Positions 1 through 10,845 of a stretch of DNA of 64,000 nt are shown here, in pieces. A model generated the notes under the pieces. That model saw only the letters and a program-made list of their open reading frames with translations, searched no databases and was not told where the DNA came from. Each line of letters opens with the position of its first letter. Position 1 is the first letter of the stretch. The stretch is taken from the NCBI GenBank assembly GCA_037952775.1, contig JBANAY010000004.1, positions 6,324,001 to 6,388,000 on the forward strand, read 5' to 3'. Source of the DNA: Clonostachys chloroleuca. Its lineage: Eukaryota > Ascomycota > Sordariomycetes > Hypocreales > Bionectriaceae. A program made the position numbers and the translations under genes.

Positions 1-501
1 AACGGCCGAGCCTTTTGTGGCGTAGTAGGCACGAAGAAGTCTTTTCCGGCTCTCACATGTCTGTATTCATAAATCATGTGCTAGACGCGATGGCGTCTTG
101 GGCTGTTAAACATCCCGACTGAAACGGTAATGTGTACAGTAACATGAGTTGGGGATGTGTATAAGTATGAGTGCTCCCGCCTGTTAAATTATGAATAGAA
201 TAAGTAGTATAATCACTCATTTTAGAATGGGCAACAAGAGGAGGAATGAGTAGGATGAGCTTGCTCATAACAGCTTATGAATAAGCAATAATAGAACAGA
301 TCAGGTCTGAGTATATGCAAGATGTAGCACAAATAAAAACAAAACGATAAGACCATTATGCCTCTAGGCCGGGAAATATCCGGTGCTAGATACGACCAGG
401 GATATGATCACGTGAGTGTCTTGCCCAAGCGGAGGGCAATCAAATCCCAAGCCAGCCGTACTTTTACCGGTGGTATCTGACGTAATATACTCCGCTCAAC
501 C
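1..501. other. Left flank, no gene recognised
   Basis: Only short unconvincing open frames are visible on either strand. The segment ends at the outer edge of the MULE terminal inverted repeat. I see no repeat or RNA gene in it. Confidence 0.5.
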
Positions 502-595
502 GGCGGCTGATACATGGGCACCCGGATGCCCAAACATCCTGGCGCACCCGGGTGCCCAAATTATGTCAGCACCCTTCACCTGCCCCCACCATTCG
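502..595 (+). repeat. MULE terminal inverted repeat, left
   Basis: It begins GGCGGCTGATACATGGGCAC and matches the reverse complement of 3387-3480 over 94 bp with one C/T difference. The similarity stops sharply on both sides. Confidence 0.92.
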
Positions 596-682
596 TACGG
601 AGCCCCTGAATTCGGACCACTTATCATCCATGTCGTCAAAATTGAAGATTGAACTGAACTGATTCGCATACTAATACTAAAT

Positions 683-1000
683 CTATAACTTGACTTCGAT
701 ACACTGGCCTACTTCATCACTTACCGAGTATAAGGCTTCCTGTTCCTTGACATCCTCCTCTATCCTTCGCCAGATATCTTGCACACCTCGTCTCCTACTA
801 GCGAATGAATTGCTCTCTATCTCTCTAGCGACCTGGGCCTCTATACGTTCATCTTCTGCTTTGTTCCAATCTAGATATGCCATGAGCTCTTCTTTTGTCC
901 ATTCTCTGGATCCTGTTGAAGTCACGCAGCGCTGAGACATCTGTTTGTAATCTAGGCACCACTCGTAGCTTCTCTTATCGTATCTTTGCGGAAGCTTCAT
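683..1000 (-). CDS. Second ORF of the MULE element (unknown)
   Basis: A 105-aa ORF that begins at the ATG overlapping the transposase stop (ATGA, 4-bp overlap) and ends 88 bp inside the left terminal repeat. The product is rich in charged residues (KRSYEWCLDYKQM, EERIEAQVAREIE) and probably helical. I recognise no domain. It may be translated by termination-reinitiation, from a spliced transcript, or as a C-terminal extension of the transposase through alternative splicing. Its position between transposase and repeat argues that it belongs to the transposon, not the host. Function unknown. Confidence 0.55.
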   Translation of the reverse strand: MKLPQRYDKRSYEWCLDYKQMSQRCVTSTGSREWTKEELMAYLDWNKAEDERIEAQVAREIESNSFASRRRGVQDIWRRIEEDVKEQEALYSVSDEVGQCIEVKL

Positions 1001-3340
1001 CGCCTTACGATATTGCTGATTAGTCTTGATGCTACCGGCAGGTTGTGCCGCAAACCACTTGCTTCTTGCGGTGGCGTATCTCTGATATATGGCCTCCGGG
1101 GAGTCGTACCGTGGCGGTGATTGTAAGGGTGGTTCGCTGAGAGCTGGTGTCTTCTCAACGAGAGCCCCCCGTCAGAAGTTTCTAACGGAGTGCCAATAGA
1201 GTGATTTGTAACCAATATGTTGGAGACACCACGTTGACTGGATACGGGGGATGATGGAACCAAGAGCACCGGTGCAATAGAGGGAGAGTGCCGATTGAAT
1301 TCTACAGAGACTTCGACCGCCCTGCTAGATAAAGGTGCCTCTTGGGTCGTCGGGGCCTGCTCGATTGAACTGATGAGAACAGCAACTGAATCCGGCTGTG
1401 GAGTGACTCCCCGGGAAGCCTGACCTGACTCTTCGTTTGACACCTGTCTCGATAAGTCTTGAAATCTTAGAGGACAGTTCTTTGAGGTCATTATGTGGCC
1501 AGCAGCGTGACATTTGCTGCATTTGCTTGGGGCTCTCCTGGTGCCTTCGACTCTCTCAAAACCAGAGGGCTCACGCCTTGTTCCTGTCTCCGGCTGAATA
1601 CGGCTCTGCTGGCTTGCGACTCGATCTGGTTCTAGCACAGGCTGCGGCTGAACCACATCTCGTTTCAAGTGCCAATGTGGATGGAAATGTTCAAGTAAAA
1701 GACTCTGCCTCTCCTCTTCTAACTGTTTCAGTGTGTGCGAACACGGCAGCCCGAGCGAAGACGTGAAGACACGGCTGCAGGGAGCTCGATGTGATTTTTG
1801 AAGTAGCTGTCGTTGCTCTTGCACCTTCCGCAAGGCATGGTGCGAAACCCAGCCTCGTACTGCTTCAAATTGCACTCCAGAAATATCAAGGGGGATTCGC
1901 AGCTGCTGAGTAACTCGTACATGTTCAAGCTCTTTTAGTTGATTCACAATGGCGTGTTTGATCGCCTGCCAGACGTCGAAAAGATCGAAGGTAGAAGTCT
2001 TGATGTGTGACTTCAGCAACGAATGGATGCCTTCAGCCCTGGAACACAGGAATCAATTCCCATTCAACTTCAAAGAAATACACTACCTACCTCGACGTAG
2101 CTACATTACCAAAATGCAAGTGCTTATCCACCCATGCCTTGATAATCATCTCCTTGTATGGGTCAAGCCAGTACATTTTGATATATCCTACTGAGTCGAG
2201 GTGCTTATTGTTATACATAAGCTCCAACTTTGCCAAACGTTCGTTGAAAATCGCTTCGTTCGGTGATGCTACAATCGAATGCCAGCAGGCGTAAAATTCC
2301 TCCCACGCCCTTGTGCTTGCCTGGTCGGAGGCTTGGTCGACTTGTTGTATGAAGGAAGGCCTGCAGTGCTGAAGAACAGCCTTGTTAACATGCCACAGGC
2401 AAAGCAGTGCTTTCGATGAAGAGAACCATGTAGCAGCAGCATTCATTGCGGCTAGGCACCGGTCCGTCAAAATGACAGACGGGAGATCACGCTGATAGAG
2501 CGATTTGAGGTGTTGTAATGCCCATGAGTAGTCTTCTTCCGATTCGCCTGAGAGAAAAGCAAATGCAATACAGAAAGATCGTTGGCAGGAGTCGACTCCG
2601 ACCATATCAAGAAGCGGCATATGGTACTTGTTTGTCTTATAGGTACAATCTAATAATAGGACATCCGGATTGCATTGTAGGTACGCTATAGAGTCTGGGT
2701 GCGCGAAGAAAATGGCTGTTAGCCGATTGTCCGCATCCAATCGGACTCGACACCAGAAACCCTCGCTGTGCAACTGGTCAACCAAGGCGTGAATACTGCT
2801 CTGGCCTTCCCGGAGATCTCTCCTTGTCGTTGCAAAACGGTTATAGAGATCCCGCTGAGTAATCAGGGTGTCCAAATGCTTATGAGCGTAGGTCTGTATA
2901 TCTCGAGGAGCAATACCAGACGTCATAAGATTAGATATGATCGTCGCATCTTGCTCCTCTAGTCGGCGGTGCGCCGGGTGCGCAGACGGGTCCTCACTTG
3001 GTGGATGATTGTGCCTGGCGCAGTCTTTGTCTGGCCTGTGGGTTAACACCCAAGAATTTCGATCTAAAGACTGTTTGGCCAGGACCGAGAACTTGCAGCC
3101 AGTTCTTCGACTCGAGGTGCGGCGCACTCGATCGATAGATGTGCTTGGTGGCAGCTTATTTCGATCGCATGCAAATATAACTCGGACACGGCCATTGGGA
3201 GTCTTTAGGGATTTCCCGGTCGTAAATGCATAGCCTCGAGGTTTTGCCCAAGAATTGATGGCTGCTAATAAAAATTCACGGGACTCATACGTACCCTCAG
3301 GGGGGAGAATGTCGTCAGGGAATACCGTGCGGCTCATCAT
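997..3340 (-). CDS. MULE transposase (FAR1-like N-terminus, MULE DDE domain, zinc knuckle)
   Basis: Catalyses cut-and-paste movement of the surrounding element. There are two exons, 3340-2091 and 2038-997. A 52-bp intron (2039-2090, GTAGGT...CAG) restores the frame across a conserved R-A-E-G junction and gives 763 aa. Residues about 20-115 carry the Cys/His spacing of a FAR1/WRKY-GCM1 DNA-binding domain. The central MULE domain shows LLLDCTYKTN, VILTDRCLAAMN (first two catalytic Asp) and the C-x2-H motif LCLWH. The C-terminal region has a CCHC-type knuckle (CSKCHAAGH...NC) after a Pro/Gln-rich linker. No premature stop is present. The stop codon overlaps the start of the next ORF as ATGA. Fungal MULE transposases of the Hop type are of similar size and layout. 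Confidence 0.9.
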
Positions 3341-3386
3341 TCATGAAGTTAATGTTGTCGCAAAGGCGACGCGAACGCGTCGATGG

Positions 3387-3480
3387 CGAATGGTGGGGGC
3401 AGGTGGAGGGTGCTGACATAATTTGGGCACCCGGGTGCGCCAGGATGTTTGGGCATCCGGGTGCCCATGTATCAGCCGCC
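3387..3480 (-). repeat. MULE terminal inverted repeat, right
   Basis: Reverse-complement partner of 502-595. The transposase start codon lies 47 bp inside its inner edge, so this repeat probably carries or adjoins the transposase promoter, as in other MULEs (inference). Confidence 0.92.
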
Positions 3481-3753
3481 TCCACCTGACCTGATCTGTT
3501 CCTTATCGGTTATGATGTACCTTATCGCTTTACCAAGGTATCGAGATTTCGCTCTAACACTCTAGACAGAATTGTTCTCAGGTCGGTACTTAGTCTACTT
3601 CGAGGAACTTAGGTATTGGCCATTAATGGATATTTCCCCATACTGCAAATTAGGGGCAAAGTACACTAAGGTAGTTTTAAGGTGCTCCCTCCTCTTAATT
3701 ATAGACATAAAGACAACAGAGAGGAAGCAAATTTATGCTCCAAACTGTAAGTA

Positions 3754-4045
3754 CTAAGTCATGTCTCTAATGCTCTGTTCTAAGTTTTTATAAATTGGTT
3801 TCCGGTCTAGCTCCTCCGGCAGCTTGTGGTAGTGTAGTAATACTTGTACAACTGGGTTAAGTATTTGGCAAATCTCCATCGCAAGTGCATTATTTGTGAA
3901 CCCTTGAAGTTGCTCAAGCAGCGCCTTGTGAGTTACCTGCGATTTGTTATTGCTATAAAATCAGCACAGGACCTGAAGATCTGCTTTGTTGGATTTGCTT
4001 ACATAAATGAGATCAAGCTCTTGGAGGCTGCTAAGATACATCTGT
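3754..4045 (-). pseudogene. 3' fragment of unknown gene family Y
   Basis: This matches the 3' end of the family Y copy at 7519-7808, in inverted orientation. The match includes a 50-bp intron with conserved borders (GTAAGC...TAG) and the following exon (ALLEQLQGF, NNALAMEICQILNP, then a stop). It begins abruptly where PKS sequence ends, near 4045, so it is a broken copy joined to unrelated sequence. No function can be assigned. Confidence 0.65.
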
Positions 4046-5065
4046 TGCCAGCTTGCTCAAACTCGGGCTCTGCATGATATTGAAAATGGACAGTTCAGCC
4101 CCTGCCTGGCTGAAGAGCATATTGCGCACTTCCACAGCCACAAGGGAATCGACGCCCTGCTGTGATGGTGATTAGCTCAAGTCAACTTCCTCAGCTGGAA
4201 CCATGAACATGTCCGCCAGCATATTCGCCAAGGCCGAACCGACTACACTGATGGCCTCGTCCCGGGACGAGCATGCCGCCATCCTTGCGGCCAGAGAGTC
4301 ATCCTCACCCTGCTGTGTCTGCTTCTCACCAGCAGCTACTGAGGTCTGACGATACTTTAGTGGTAGGACACGCATGTCGCGTCCAAGCTCACCATCAACT
4401 TCCCAATGGGGACCTGGGCCGGAGTTAATACCCCCGACGACAAACTGCGGGTCGTAAGGCGACTGAATGGCTGACTGAAGAGATTAAAGGACGTGAGATT
4501 CGTCGATGACCCTACGACCAGCCCTGATGAGAGACTTGCGTAGCATCTCAGCCGCCTGAGCCTCGGCGACATATCCGACAGCGTTCACCACAGACAGATC
4601 AATTGACACACCCGGGAGGCCGCAATGTTTGACACGCCAATGGGCTAACGCGTCCTCATAAGCACCCGCAGCTGAGTAGGCCGCCTGACTCGCGTAGCCG
4701 AGCACTCCGTTGATGGAAGAGAAGAGGACGAAAAAGTCGAGATCGCCCGGCAGGCTGAATTGGTTGTGCAGATTCCAGGCGCCGGCGACCTTGCTCTGAG
4801 TCGTGTGCCTCCAGTATTCCAGTGACATCTTTTCTACGAAAGAATCCTGCCAAACGTGTTAGTGAGCTGAATGAATGTGAAAACATGATATATTTACCTG
4901 GAGAACAAACGCTGCGTGAATGACGCCGCGAATGGGAGGCAGTCCTTCCTGTGCGCAAGTCTGTATCGCTTGGGCGAGGTCATCCTCGCTTGCAATATCG
5001 CAGCTGACAGGCAGAACATGACTACATCCCGATTCCATAAGTTGTTTGGCTAGAGCGAGTTAAGT
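4046..5065 (-). pseudogene. Highly reducing polyketide synthase fragment (KR end and ACP)
   Basis: Only the C-terminal part of a highly reducing PKS remains. The ketoreductase part reads IRGVIHAAFVLQ, then a 49-bp intron near 4849-4897, then DSFVEKMSLEYW...DFFVLFSSINGVLGYASQAAYSAA, which is the KR-family S/Y-N region. The acyl carrier protein follows, with [12 protein letters not shown] whose Ser would carry phosphopantetheine. Two in-frame TAA stops break the ACP half, one after DESHVL and one after EEVDLS. All upstream domains (KS, AT, DH, ER) are missing: recognisable sequence ends at about 5065. It is a relic, not a working synthase. Confidence 0.85.
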
Positions 5066-5138
5066 CGTAAGTATATTTAACCTTTGCTAAGTTTTGTATT
5101 TTCCAGCGAACTCTATTGTGGACACTGATGACCAAGTT

Positions 5139-5918
5139 TTAGGTCTCGAGTCCAAACTGTTGCACCAGACGGTGACTCCTATTATAGCCCATAGCGTGAA
5201 ACAGTCTTACGGTTTTTGGCTCCTGCTTATGACACAACACGATGCCACGCTCTCCCAAGTATGTACTGATATTTTCGTAAACCTCTTCGCCCTCATGCTT
5301 AAAAACCTTCACTTCTAGCTCCATTAGGTGGAAGAGTCCCGCCTGTACGTCGTCCATCACAGCCCTGTGGCCGGTGACGTTCAGACGCCACTTTGGATTC
5401 GGGTTCGGCCCAAAACCGACAAGATCCCCCCAAGCGACACTCTGGCAATGTTCAGCAAAACGAACTTGCTCGTCAGTCCAGAGCTCCTTTCTCCCGGCCA
5501 GAAGAGACTGTATCTGGCAGGCAAAGGACACATCATTGCCGTACCGATCCCAGACGCAGCGGAATCTCTCGGGCGCGTCGGGTATTAGATTATTACTATC
5601 CGCGTCCTGGTTCCAGAGGAATCGCTCTGGGGCGTCCGATGCTGAAGGGTCAAAATGAGCCTTAACGGCTGAAAGCTCCTCTCCGCGTCTGGTTTTTGTG
5701 CGGAACATGAGCCCATCCCAGATATAGGATGGAGGATTGGTATCATAGTAAGTAATAGGAGTCTTTTTATAAGGCTCTCGAGTACTGTTTTCGCCGAGCT
5801 TCCGAAGTACAGTCTGGGTATCTGTATCGCATATGGCCCATTGTAGGCTGAGTTTAATGAATTTGCCCAACGGGCAGAGCGCAAATAGAGTGAGCGCAAT
5901 AAACAAGTGGCGCAACAT
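5139..5918 (-). CDS. Secreted or anchored protein, possibly CYTH-like
   Basis: A single-exon 259-aa ORF with a hydrophobic start (LFIALTLFALCPLG) that looks like a signal peptide or anchor. The middle has YYDT...GLMFRTKTRRGEELSAVKAHF and a later LMELEVKVFKHEGEE. These resemble strands of the CYTH/triphosphate-tunnel fold, but the N-terminal ExExK signature is not evident, so the assignment is tentative. A DAPERF motif occurs twice around residues 93-118, suggesting a short internal duplication. An alternative is a lineage-specific secreted protein of unknown function. The frame is intact although both neighbours are broken. Confidence 0.6.
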   Translation of the reverse strand: MLRHLFIALTLFALCPLGKFIKLSLQWAICDTDTQTVLRKLGENSTREPYKKTPITYYDTNPPSYIWDGLMFRTKTRRGEELSAVKAHFDPSASDAPERFLWNQDADSNNLIPDAPERFRCVWDRYGNDVSFACQIQSLLAGRKELWTDEQVRFAEHCQSVAWGDLVGFGPNPNPKWRLNVTGHRAVMDDVQAGLFHLMELEVKVFKHEGEEVYENISTYLGERGIVLCHKQEPKTVRLFHAMGYNRSHRLVQQFGLET

Positions 5919-6538
5919 GATTGTTATTACCCAAGGGAGGCATTGAATTCAGAGAATCAAGAATGAGATAGTTCTGCTATTTAACGGTAGGCCCCAATGG
6001 TCAGGTTGCCAGCGGGATGGAGAAGCCATACTCGTTAATACGTAATATCTCCGTCATGCTCGAGCAATTGGACCAAGTGCCACGAAGGCGAGCGCCACAC
6101 TCTATTTAATTTAATGCCGTCAAATGGTCTGATTTTCCTGCCCGCACGCAGTCCCTCGCCTCGCCGTATAGACAAGGCTGGTGCTAGGCCGTGTTCACGG
6201 TCGCCCTATACATCCATCGGTTCCAGTCCTGGCGCCCGCTTCAGCACTCAGGAAACCGAGGATCTTGACTCGCTAACACGTCGATTAGGCTACAGCAAGA
6301 AACTCTAAAACCCGAGGTCACATAATCCGAATCTAGGAATTAGATCATGATGGTAAAATGCTAGTTCAACGCCCGGATTGGGCACATGTGGGGCCTCACC
6401 TTCTGTGGTATCTGTCCCAAAAATGGGACGTGTTTGGAGAGGACACTCGGTGCGAGGGTCCGATGCAGCCACCGTTTCTTTTAAACAGCTCCATTTCCAC
6501 TACTCAGCGTAATCATTATCATTCTTGCTTAACTCGCA
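5919..6538. other. Intergenic, no gene recognised
   Basis: Lies between the divergently oriented CYTH-like gene (minus) and family Y (plus), so it probably holds both promoters. A short palindrome GTCCCAAAAATGGGAC is at about 6414-6429. No clear TATA box or coding region is visible. Confidence 0.4.
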
Positions 6539-7808
6539 ATGGAGCTCACCGAGCTGGAGGCAAAAGCTGATGACATCTTCCAGAACATCAAACTGTCATT
6601 TGGAAAAGAGACACTTTTCAGCTTTATCAAGAATTTATCTCAGAGACACCTTGGGTTTGAATCCGTTTGCTATACCAACCAAGAGGATGTGGTTCCTGAT
6701 TATTCTGGCATGGTGTTTTGGGGTGATACGCCAAACGACGTTGAGATGTTCTACCAAGATTACAGCACTGACGGAGATGTGCAGTCCCTTGCATCTGTAG
6801 TTGGGAAAGCGGGACAAGCCGAAATCCGTCGTACTAATTATTTGCACAGTGGTACACTGAATGGCGCGGATGATCTCAGCGCTAGAAATGACGTCTGTAA
6901 CGAGTGCAGCAATTTGGCTGTCTTTTCCTCCAAGAAACGTATTCGTATGACGGATAACTCAGTAACGCACAAACTTATCGACAAGACGGTCAGCAGGAAC
7001 CGCGCTCACTCAAAGTGATCTGCCACCCAAGCATCAGAACCATGTAAATCAGCAAAAGAGCTTCGGCACCTCTATGAAGACACAATTGTTAGTTTTCTTG
7101 GATCGCACTGGGACCACCTAACTATTCATAGCCTTTCCGGTGCCACTCTAAGGGAGACTGTTCCCTTCCTAGATAGCACTACACATCTACCCCATGAGCA
7201 GCAAAGACGTTATCACGGCATCTTGCGAACATTGGGGCAAAAGCGATAGCCTGCATTCTCTATGTCGAGTTGTGGCCGAAATCAGATCATTGCAATGTTA
7301 CACTAAGTTTCTATACGAAAGTTCAAGACCATTGTGGTCCGAAACGCGGCGAAAGTGCTAAGAATCTTGCTCATAAGGAATATATTCGTCAAATGTTCCC
7401 TGACGCCTCAACTGAGAGTCTAAAACTACACCGTGCGAACTTTAAAAGCGATCTGCAGTCTGCCAGACAGTGGGTATTAATGATTAAAGGGTATAAAGGA
7501 AAAGGTGGTGCTGGTCTGGGAATAAGCTTAGCAGCCCCTAAGAACTTGGTTTCATTTATGTAAGCGGACCATACACAACAAATCCTTAGCTCCTGTACTA
7601 ATTTTGTAGCAATAACAAATCGCAAGTCACTCGCGGGGCACTGCTTGAACAACTTCAAAGGTTCATAAATAATGCACTTGCGATGGAGATTTGCCAAATA
7701 CTTAACCCAGTTGCACAAGTGTTATTAGAGCACCACAAACCGCCGGAGGAGCTAGACTGGAAACTAATCTATGAAAACTTAGAATATAGTATTAGAGATA
7801 TAGGCTAA
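6539..7808 (+). pseudogene. Unknown gene family Y, long copy, probably frameshifted
   Basis: Three protein-like stretches follow one another. The first is an ORF from ATG 6539 to 7018 (starting MELTELEAKADDIFQNIKL). The second is a stretch around 7045-7240 (KELRHLYEDTIVSFLGSHW, HEQQRRYHGILRTLG). The third runs 7219-7559 (CILYVELWPKSDHCN, HKEYIRQMFPDAS) and is spliced over a 50-bp intron (7560-7609) to ALLEQLQRF...PPEELDWKLIYENLEY, ending at TAA 7808. The second and third are in different frames with no obvious intron near 7238, so a frameshift is likely. The intron and last exon recur inverted at 3754-4045. I do not recognise the family. Confidence 0.55.
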
Positions 7809-8050
7809 TATTTACTATATACGGTTTTTTTTTACGGTAATTGCCGTTCATCACTTTAACCCAGGCAAGCAACGGACACACATCCGCATACCGATCACAG
7901 GAAAGCGATTGGCTAGCAGTCTAGGCAATAAATGAAGTCTATTTTTTAGCTATATCAGTTGTCAACCTTGTTAAACTGAGACACCTTATATCTGTCTTTC
8001 TACCACCCGAATCTATCTGATCCTTATTTGGCTTATACAAGGGTGTATAC
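7809..8050. other. Intergenic, convergent 3' ends
   Basis: Separates the 3' ends of family Y (plus) and the GT2 gene (minus). It holds an 8-T run near 7826 and nothing else I can name. Confidence 0.4.
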
Positions 8051-10845
8051 CTAGACAGCATTGTGTTCCCAGTTTAGATCCGACCCTACGGGAATTTTTG
8101 GGCTCCCATGAGCCGAGGCAGGATTGAAAGGCATATCAACAAATTGGACGCTTGGCCGAGGACCATTTAGGTGTTGTGGTTGGTGAGGATATATACTCTC
8201 TATGCCGTATCCAGGAATGCTGTGGGTTCCAATGGTCACTCCTCCAGCCATGATACTTTGACCACGTCCTTTGGGGTTGACGCTTGTTCTCGTGTTCAAC
8301 GCAGTCACTGTCATCCTGCGGCCCTGCGAGCAAGCGTCTGAGAGCCGTCCGTCTGGCTCGGCATCGTCACCCAAGTCCTCGTCTAAACGAAGAATAACTT
8401 CAACAGCCTTTTCATCCTCGACGACTTTGAGGTGACGCTTTGCAAAATAGCGCGCATATTTGAAAATAGACCAATAGCAGCTTACGATATTGATAAATGT
8501 GAGAATGATCTTATACGGCATCTGTTTGGACAGTCAGTTTAGATGAAAGGCATCAATGTGATTTGAGGCGTACATAGTACAGTATCAAGACTTTATAGGT
8601 CACTCGCTCTCTCTTCAGGCGAAGGTGTATCTCGTTGAAGATGACGGCATTGACCAAGTATAACCCAATGGTCACTCCCATTAGAATACCCAAGAATTGT
8701 GGACGGATGAGAACGCCTATGGGAATTAGAAATGGAGCGAGAATATAAAGAAGCGTCTCGTATGCCTAGCATATCCTGTCAGCTAAAGCTTTCTCAGATA
8801 GAACAGGGCTGAACTTACCTCTTGGAAGACAAATAACTTTGCACCGAGCTCCCACCATCCTAGGCTCCAATTCCGAAAAATATAGGCCATGTTGTACCAC
8901 ATGCCGTTGACGAAGAAGAAATTCCACCTCATGAATCTTTGCTTGAACACAGTCATTTCACCAAAGCCGCCACGCTCGCTTCCCGAGCTCTTGAAGATGG
9001 CGTCGGGCGTTTCCGTCTCGACAAAGACGGATGAGCACATCTTTATTCGCCCTCCAAGCTTGCGGCAGCTATCACCAAAAAACCAATCTTCCGAAATAGA
9101 GAACCCAGGATGGTCGTAGAAGATGCTCACGAGGAATTCCCGGTTCCATAGTGAGATTGCGCCGTGTGGAAATGTCGCGCTGCCGATGGCACCAGCAAAC
9201 AGGCGCTGAAGACCAGAGATCTTGTACTCCAGATCCTGTGCTTGCTGGCATAGCGTACCGAGTGATGAATTGGGGCCGGTGCTCTTGATGGTGTACCCGA
9301 TGGACTTTACCTTGCCAGTGAGCCTGTAGCTGACGACAGGGAAGTTGGCGGGCAGTTTGCAATCGTCGTCGATCATAAGCACGTCTTTGAACTCCTTTGC
9401 CGCATAGCAGCCCACAAACTGTGCAACAAGTTTGGACCCTACGGGAGACCAGATGTGGTTGACACCGTAGGTCGCGCATACCTCCTCTGTGTTGTCGAGT
9501 GGTGTTGGCGAGTTGCCGTTGGCGATGACGAAGATGTGTGACGGTGGAAAGATCTTTATGGCAGAGTCCAACGTCGCTGCAATGAGCCCGGCAGACTTGT
9601 AACATGGGATAAGTAGTGCCGTGGTGGCGACGCCTGGACTGTTACGGAGGTCCCGTTCAACAGTTGGATCGTACGGAGGAGGGTCCTTTTCGAAGAGGAC
9701 AAGCAGGGGCACGAAAGCGTATCTTTGGTGATCTTCATGTTAGCGGAAGCCCTAGCTTGTGGTGCGAATACTCACAGTGCAGCAACGCCGAGGGGAATGG
9801 TAAAACCGGCAGTCATAAAGGACAACTTGTTTTCCATCAACCAGTATAGCCACCAAACAGACCCCTTCCAGAGGGGCATCCCGACGAGAACAAAATAGAC
9901 AAGCGCGACCAAGAGGAAGTAGAAGGCGTATTCGAAGACTAACATGGCCCATGGCTCCCTCTGGATATCGACACCTCTTATCTTGGCCTTCTCGTAGACA
10001 TCCCAAATGCTGCTCCTCCGAACCGACTTGCTTACTCTATGAGCTCTGCCCCGCACAGAGTGTGCTAAGCTATTCGATCTCGCAAAGCTCATTCCTCTTG
10101 GGGGTTTCTCAGAGGCGAGATTCGCTGGAGAGCGTACCGAGAGATCTTCCATGTCGACAGTGCTGCTCTCAATTCCTGTGCGCCCACTCGACGAGGCAGC
10201 GCCAGATCCGTGACCTGTCGACAGCGAGTACTCGCTCAGCGGCTTGGAGAGACTGTGCGACACTATTGGGGGCCTCCTGTCTGCTGGGGTTATCGACACC
10301 TTCTTAAATGAAGGAGCTGTTGAAGAATTCAAGTCTGTCGGAGCTATTGACGAATTCCTGGATGCAAGGTATATTGGAGACAATGGGGCTGCCGGAGCAA
10401 TTGAAGGCTTTCTAGCCACTGGAGCCATTGAAGACCTCCTCCTTGCACGAGAAGGATGAATGAGGGGAGCAAAAGACAGATGTCCCTTAGGGCATTCGGT
10501 CGACACCGACTGGCGCTTCTGTGATGGCTTATCAAATTGAACATCCTTGAACTGAACTTCCTGAAAGTGAAAAGCAGCCTGAGGCTGCTGGATGGGGGCG
10601 ATACTATTATTACTTCCGTAATCGACCGATCCTAGATGCTTAATGTGAGTACGAATCGCTTCTTGCACTGGTCCGGTTTCTGGTATTGACGGGTATTTGT
10701 CTCTTCGTGAGGTAGTGCGAGTCCCTCTTTCTATAAGATAGCTTGGCACGGCGATGTTGGCAACCACCGAACTCCTACGCCTGCCTTGACCTGGATTGAT
10801 TGGATTCATCTTGAAGATTGATGGGATCGATAAAGGGTTGAACAA
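8051..10845 (-). CDS. Fungal type-2 glycosyltransferase (GT2, hyaluronan/chitin synthase-like)
   Basis: Four exons: 10845-9776, 9722-8819, 8765-8574 and 8521-8051. The introns are 52-53 bp with clean GTGAGT/GTAAGT/GTACGC donors. The product is 878 aa, or 866 aa if translation starts at the second ATG (10809). Residues 1-260 are a low-complexity Ser/Pro/Arg-rich tail with repeated S-I-A-P motifs. Three membrane segments follow (about 275-370), then the GT2 catalytic domain with LIPCYKSAG, MIDDDCKLP (the DxD region), SEDWFFGD and the processive-type KQRFMRW. Three more membrane segments close the protein. This matches the fungal plasma-membrane GT2 described in Zymoseptoria and Fusarium as needed for hyphal growth on surfaces. 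The long N-terminal extension is unusual. Confidence 0.88.

Larger units (their letters stand above)
502..3480 (-). mobile_element. Mutator-like (MULE) DNA transposon, apparently complete
   Basis: The element is bounded by two 94-bp terminal inverted repeats that differ at one position. It carries one spliced transposase gene and a small second ORF, both on the minus strand. Total length is 2,979 bp. MULEs normally make 8-11 bp target duplications, but the bases just outside the two ends do not match. The insertion may be old, recombined, or flanked by altered target sites. Near-identical ends and an open transposase frame suggest recent activity (inference). Confidence 0.9.

Noticed and set aside
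1437..1766. 109-aa plus-strand ORF inside the MULE
   Set aside because: It is antisense to the transposase, whose motifs, intron and frame are convincing.
9072..9605. 177-aa minus-strand ORF
   Set aside because: Alternate frame of GT2 exon 2, without motifs.
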